11,125 nucleotides of DNA, taken from positions 1 to 11,125 of the forward strand of contig WOFQ01000190.1 in NCBI GenBank assembly GCA_012184525.1, in the 5' to 3' direction. Of this stretch, positions 8,526-11,125 are shown in pieces. The DNA is from Xenoacremonium recifei. Lineage: Eukaryota; Ascomycota; Sordariomycetes; Hypocreales; Nectriaceae. Position 1 is the stretch's first letter. Each line of letters starts with the position of its first letter. The notes below the pieces were generated by a model. The model did not search any database. It was given only the letters and a program-made list of their open reading frames with translations, and was not told the origin of the DNA. Both the position numbers and the translations under genes were made by a program.

Positions 8526-8941
8526 ATGCAGTTCAAAACTCTTACATTCGCTATTGTCTCCGTTGTCTCTGCCGCGCAGAACAACATCAATGCTGTGTCC
8601 TCTGAGATAGGGTCCAGCTGGACGACCGTCGTTACCTCCATGATTCCAAGGTAATCAAAAATCCATGTGGATCCAAAATTTAGGAATTCTTGCTAAATGA
8701 AGTACACTGAAGCAATTATACGTTTTCTGCGTACACTGCGTCCACGTTGTCCGCAGCCTCTTCAACTACTGACTCTACGAGTTCATCCTCTTCCACTGCC
8801 GACTCCTCTGCGAGCTCATCCTCTTCCACTACCGACTCCTCCACGAGCTCATCCTCTTCCACTACCGGCTCCTCCACGAGCTCGTCCTCGTCTGCTACTG
8901 GCTCTTCCACGAGCTCGTCTGATGATTCAAAGAAGCTATGA
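8526..8941 (+). CDS. small secreted Ser/Thr-rich repeat protein (two exons)
   Basis: Exons are 8526-8650 and 8713-8941. The 62-nt intron has a GTAATC donor, a GCTAAA branch-like site at 8692-8697 and an AG at 8711-8712. The product has 117 residues. Residues 1-16 form a signal peptide (MQFKTLTFAIVSVVSA), followed by a short unique region to about residue 55. The rest consists of 11-residue repeats of the form D/G-S-S-T-S-S-S-S-S-T-T and a short DDSKKL end. Such low-complexity Ser/Thr tracts are normally O-mannosylated and found in cell-wall or GPI-anchored proteins of fungi. This one lacks the hydrophobic C-terminal GPI signal, so it is either released or a shortened version. A TATA box lies 110 bp upstream of the ATG. 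Its function is unknown. Confidence 0.7.
8771..8920 (+). repeat. tandem 33-bp coding repeat
   Basis: Units are 8771-8800 (30 bp, one codon short), 8801-8833, 8834-8866, 8867-8899 and the partial unit 8900-8920. Each encodes a variant of DSSTSSSSSTT; the last two begin with Gly instead of Asp. Copies 2 and 3 differ at very few bases, suggesting recent duplication. Confidence 0.85.
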
Positions 8942-9976
8942 CGAGGTCTAAACACGACTGTCAGGTGTCTATTTGTGACGAGTTTCTGACCCCTTCACTG
9001 CTGTTGTCCTCGAGGTTGATAGGGACGACAAAATAGCCTTATGAGTGTGGAAGGATGAATCCGCCACGTACAAGTGCACGAAGCACACATATGAAGACAG
9101 GCTTTCATATCAAAGAACTCAATTTTATTTCTAACGCTCTTTACCATCTTACTTCGCGTGGCTTTTTATTATTCTTGCGTTAGCTCAATAACAGACTCGT
9201 TACTATCATTGACCCTCGCATAATTCCAGATCTACCTCTGCATCGATGTGTACTAGAACCCAAGTCAGCTGAACTGAAGCGGCCTTCATTTCATTCAAAC
9301 TAAAACTCTCATACTCGCAAGTCGGACATTGACGGATAATGGAGCGCCGATTGCATTCCCAGGACCCGATAGTCGAGCTACCAATTCCATAAGCAAGATA
9401 AAACTATGAAAGGCCGCTTTAGTCAATGGATTCATACCAGAACTAAAATACAACTTGTCACGACCTGGACGCATTTTGACTTGCCTACTACGGAGAGCCG
9501 ACAAATATTGTTTGTTGCTCGGGGATTCTAGGTGACTGCGTCCCGTCATTCAAAAACAACTACTTATATAGACTACACTATGAACCTCAGAAATACTCTA
9601 CTTGTCTACCCAGCTATCAACATAACTTAGTCATCACCATCTGCTTGTGCACTATCGGACGTAACACTCCCAGCCAACGCTCAGATCACGTGCCTATACT
9701 ACCTACCAGCAAGAAACCTACCACCTATCGTACAGAGTACTCCGTACTTACCCTACATTTCGAAGCCCGATCGTTGCAATGTGGGGGTATTTTCCCTAAA
9801 TACTCCGTAAGGTGGATGGCGTTGAGTTGCGCGAGACCCCGCGGGAGAATCTGACCCTACGTCATTTTCCAAAACATGAATCACGTGAGCTCGGTTTCCC
9901 CCTCTTTCTTCTCTCTTAGGTTGCATTGAGCTATTATGCAATTCTTATTTCACGAAAATTTCTTGCAATACCTGCA
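8942..9976. other. non-coding interval and promoter of the F-box-like gene
   Basis: No gene is supported. A TATA-like TTATATAG is present at 9564-9571, followed by a 16-codon ORF from 9580. A near-palindrome lies at 9730-9747, and TACTCCGTA recurs at 9801-9809. An E-box TCACGTGA lies near 9890, followed by a pyrimidine-rich stretch (9897-9920) typical of fungal leaders before the ATG at 9977. Confidence 0.5.
9730..9747. repeat. 18-bp near-palindrome GTAC(A/G)GAGTACTCCGTAC
   Basis: GTACAGAGTACTCCGTAC is palindromic except for one position pair. Related copies are TACTCCGTA at 9801-9809, TACGGAG at 9489-9495 and GTACTCTGTAC at 3836-3846. My recollection is that TACGGAGTACTCCGTA-like palindromes are common between genes in Aspergillus and relatives; this was not checked here. 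Confidence 0.45.
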
Positions 9977-9980
9977 ATGA
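9936..9980 (+). promoter_or_regulatory. 14-codon uORF overlapping the F-box gene start (ATGA)
   Basis: An ATG at 9936 opens a 14-codon frame whose TGA (9978-9980) shares two bases with the ATG of the main ORF (9977-9979). If the transcript begins upstream of 9936, ribosomes would terminate exactly on the main start codon, so translation of the F-box protein could depend on reinitiation or leaky scanning. Confidence 0.4.
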
Positions 9981-10846
9981 CCGAGAATTACGACCCCGGC
10001 AACGATAGTGAAGAATGGGAATTCTTGGACAAAGCAGCAGATGATCCAACCCAAGCTGAGCGTGCTTCTGGTCTGCCGTGGCGCTTTACGTGGCGCTACG
10101 AATTTACCCTACAATTTGGTGGGGCACGCCAAGCGCAAACAACCTTCGACAATTCGGGACGGCGTACGTTTGAACAACTAACGTCGCTGAACAGATACAA
10201 GTCATCCATAAACAGCCAGGAGCAATGCATACTTTTCAGAATGACACCCGAGCTTCGCCTGAGGATTTATGAGGAACTTCTTTGGGTTGGGTCACCGAAA
10301 GTTTCACTCAGGTGGTTCCCAGCCAATTCTCGGAACGAAAGACCTCAGTCGGTTCTCACAATACTTGCGACTTGTCGCAGGATACATTCTGAAGCAGAGT
10401 CCATCTTCTACTCGATTAATCACTTTCTCTATGAAGTTGAGTCGGCTCGCCCTGGAGCTGGGTTCTTCAAAACGGTATCTCCCAACCGCTACAATGCAAT
10501 CCAAAATCTGACAGTTCCCGTTTCTACCGCTTCCATGGCGTTGGCTGCGATCGAAGAACTTGCTTGTGCAAAGAACCTGCGTGAACTGCGCATAGAGCGA
10601 CGACAAAGTATCCGGTATATGGATGTTGGGTCATGGGCTGTTCTTGCCAAGCAGATTCAATCAGCACTGGAGAATATGACTCAGCTGCGACAGTTGGAGC
10701 TATTCACCCCTGAGATCACGGCACTGACTGAGGATGAAAAGACAAGAAAGCGGCGTTTAGATGACATTGACGCCACTCTACGAGACTTTATAAAGAATAG
10801 GGATGGTTTTTCTTGCACAAGTACGTCTGTACGTACTGTATTTTAG
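9977..10846 (+). CDS. F-box-like domain protein, 289 residues
   Basis: One uninterrupted exon. The ATG at 9977 is the first in frame. Residues 87-105 (FRMTPELRLRIYEELLWVG) match the F-box-like helix seen in many fungal proteins (LPPELRLRIYEyLL). Residues 127-153 (LTILATCRRIHSEAESIFYS...) match the second conserved block of the same family (LL.tCR.ihaEA..ifYs.N.F). The rest may form irregular leucine-rich segments such as NLRELRIE (200-207) and QLRQLELF (236-243). Proteins of this type are thought to be substrate adaptors of SCF ubiquitin ligases, but most fungal members are uncharacterised. The end is uncertain: a GTACGT donor at 10821 and an AG at 10864-10865 could splice out the stop. Without RNA data the simpler unspliced model is preferred. 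Confidence 0.75.
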   Translation: MTENYDPGNDSEEWEFLDKAADDPTQAERASGLPWRFTWRYEFTLQFGGARQAQTTFDNSGRRTFEQLTSLNRYKSSINSQEQCILFRMTPELRLRIYEELLWVGSPKVSLRWFPANSRNERPQSVLTILATCRRIHSEAESIFYSINHFLYEVESARPGAGFFKTVSPNRYNAIQNLTVPVSTASMALAAIEELACAKNLRELRIERRQSIRYMDVGSWAVLAKQIQSALENMTQLRQLELFTPEITALTEDEKTRKRRLDDIDATLRDFIKNRDGFSCTSTSVRTVF

Positions 10847-11125
10847 CTATTGTACGTATGCACAGTGGATTTGTATGTAAATTTACATCCTATATAAAGT
10901 CCTCCTTCGTTTTAGACATTCCTGGTAGTGGCTTTCCATGGGCACACCCTCCCATTCAAAGTCTCCGCCATTGGATGCTATCTCACTATCCATCTAGACC
11001 TTCCTGCCTCGCACATTCGCAAAGAACTCGGGATATGAATCTTCGATTTCCAGCTACCCGTTGGTCTCGGGTGGGTCAACCACACAGCCCAACTAAGGGC
11101 TCCGTCCCTTAGTTGGGGAAAAAAC
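10847..11125. other. non-coding tail with promoter-like palindrome and TATA box
   Basis: The perfect 14-bp palindrome ATGTAAATTTACAT (10875-10888) is followed two bases later by TATATAAAG (10891-10899), the arrangement of an operator next to a TATA box. No start codon with a convincing gene follows within the window, so any gene would lie to the right. Several GTACGT copies occur at 10821-10860. Confidence 0.4.
11088..11117. repeat. perfect 12-bp hairpin at the window edge
   Basis: CCCAACTAAGGG (11088-11099) pairs fully with CCCTTAGTTGGG (11106-11117) around a CTCCGT loop and is followed by GGAAAAAAC. It may be the end of a transposon or MITE, or a structured RNA element; the window ends too soon to tell. 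Confidence 0.55.

Noticed and set aside
8716..8955. Acidic minus-strand ORF with VEEDELVEEPV-type repeats
   Set aside because: It is the reverse-complement shadow of the Ser/Thr repeat gene; the repeat structure comes from the plus-strand coding repeat.
9295..9549. Minus-strand ORF of 84 residues
   Set aside because: It begins with ATG but has no recognisable domain, and no splice or promoter signals support it.
10813..11112. 99-residue plus-strand ORF overlapping the end of the F-box gene
   Set aside because: It starts at a TTG, overlaps a better gene and shows no domain; it runs through TATA and hairpin sequences.

Overview
The window looks like nuclear DNA of a filamentous ascomycete, probably one of the Eurotiales-type moulds. 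The genes carry short introns of 50-66 nt with GT..AG ends and CTAAC-like branch sites. They encode fungal families: a fungal sugar transporter, a HET (heterokaryon incompatibility) protein, an F-box-like protein and a Ser/Thr-rich secreted protein. No viral or bacterial operon structure is seen. The placement within Eurotiales is an inference, helped by near-palindromic TACTCCGTA motifs.

Layout, left to right. 1-515 holds a tRNA-like fragment followed by an A-rich stretch, a telomere-like stretch and a promoter with a duplicated TCGGCCGA element. 516-1287 (+) is a two-exon gene for an intact, apparently secreted deaminase of the cytidine/guanine deaminase fold. 1288-2047 is non-coding with nested inverted repeats. 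2048-3088 (+) is a decayed, truncated DHA1-type MFS drug/H+ antiporter. 3089-3903 is a promoter region with CreA-like sites, a telobox and a short palindrome. 3904-5552 (+) is an intact three-exon lactose/cellodextrin-type sugar transporter; its first intron is in frame and stop-free, so it is easily mistaken for coding sequence. 5837-7460 (-) is a HET-domain pseudogene, convergent with the transporter, with at least six in-frame stops and two frameshifts. 7461-8525 is mostly non-coding, with one possible small ORF (7887-8225, -). 8526-8941 (+) is a two-exon gene for a small secreted Ser/Thr-rich repeat protein. 8942-9976 is non-coding with Eurotiales-like palindromes and a uORF. 9977-10846 (+) encodes a 289-residue F-box-like protein. 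10847-11125 holds a TATA-like promoter candidate and ends in a perfect 12-bp hairpin.

Nothing indicates that the genes act as one pathway. The mix of two dead genes (an efflux pump and an incompatibility gene), a sugar transporter, secreted proteins and repeat fragments fits a fast-evolving accessory or subtelomere-like region. Two genes could contribute to nutrient acquisition: the extracellular deaminase (nucleobase or nucleoside salvage) and the sugar transporter, which has CreA-like sites upstream. No complete new system is evident. The most notable points are the secreted deaminase, the hidden in-frame intron, the HET pseudogene, and the uORF whose stop overlaps the F-box gene start.
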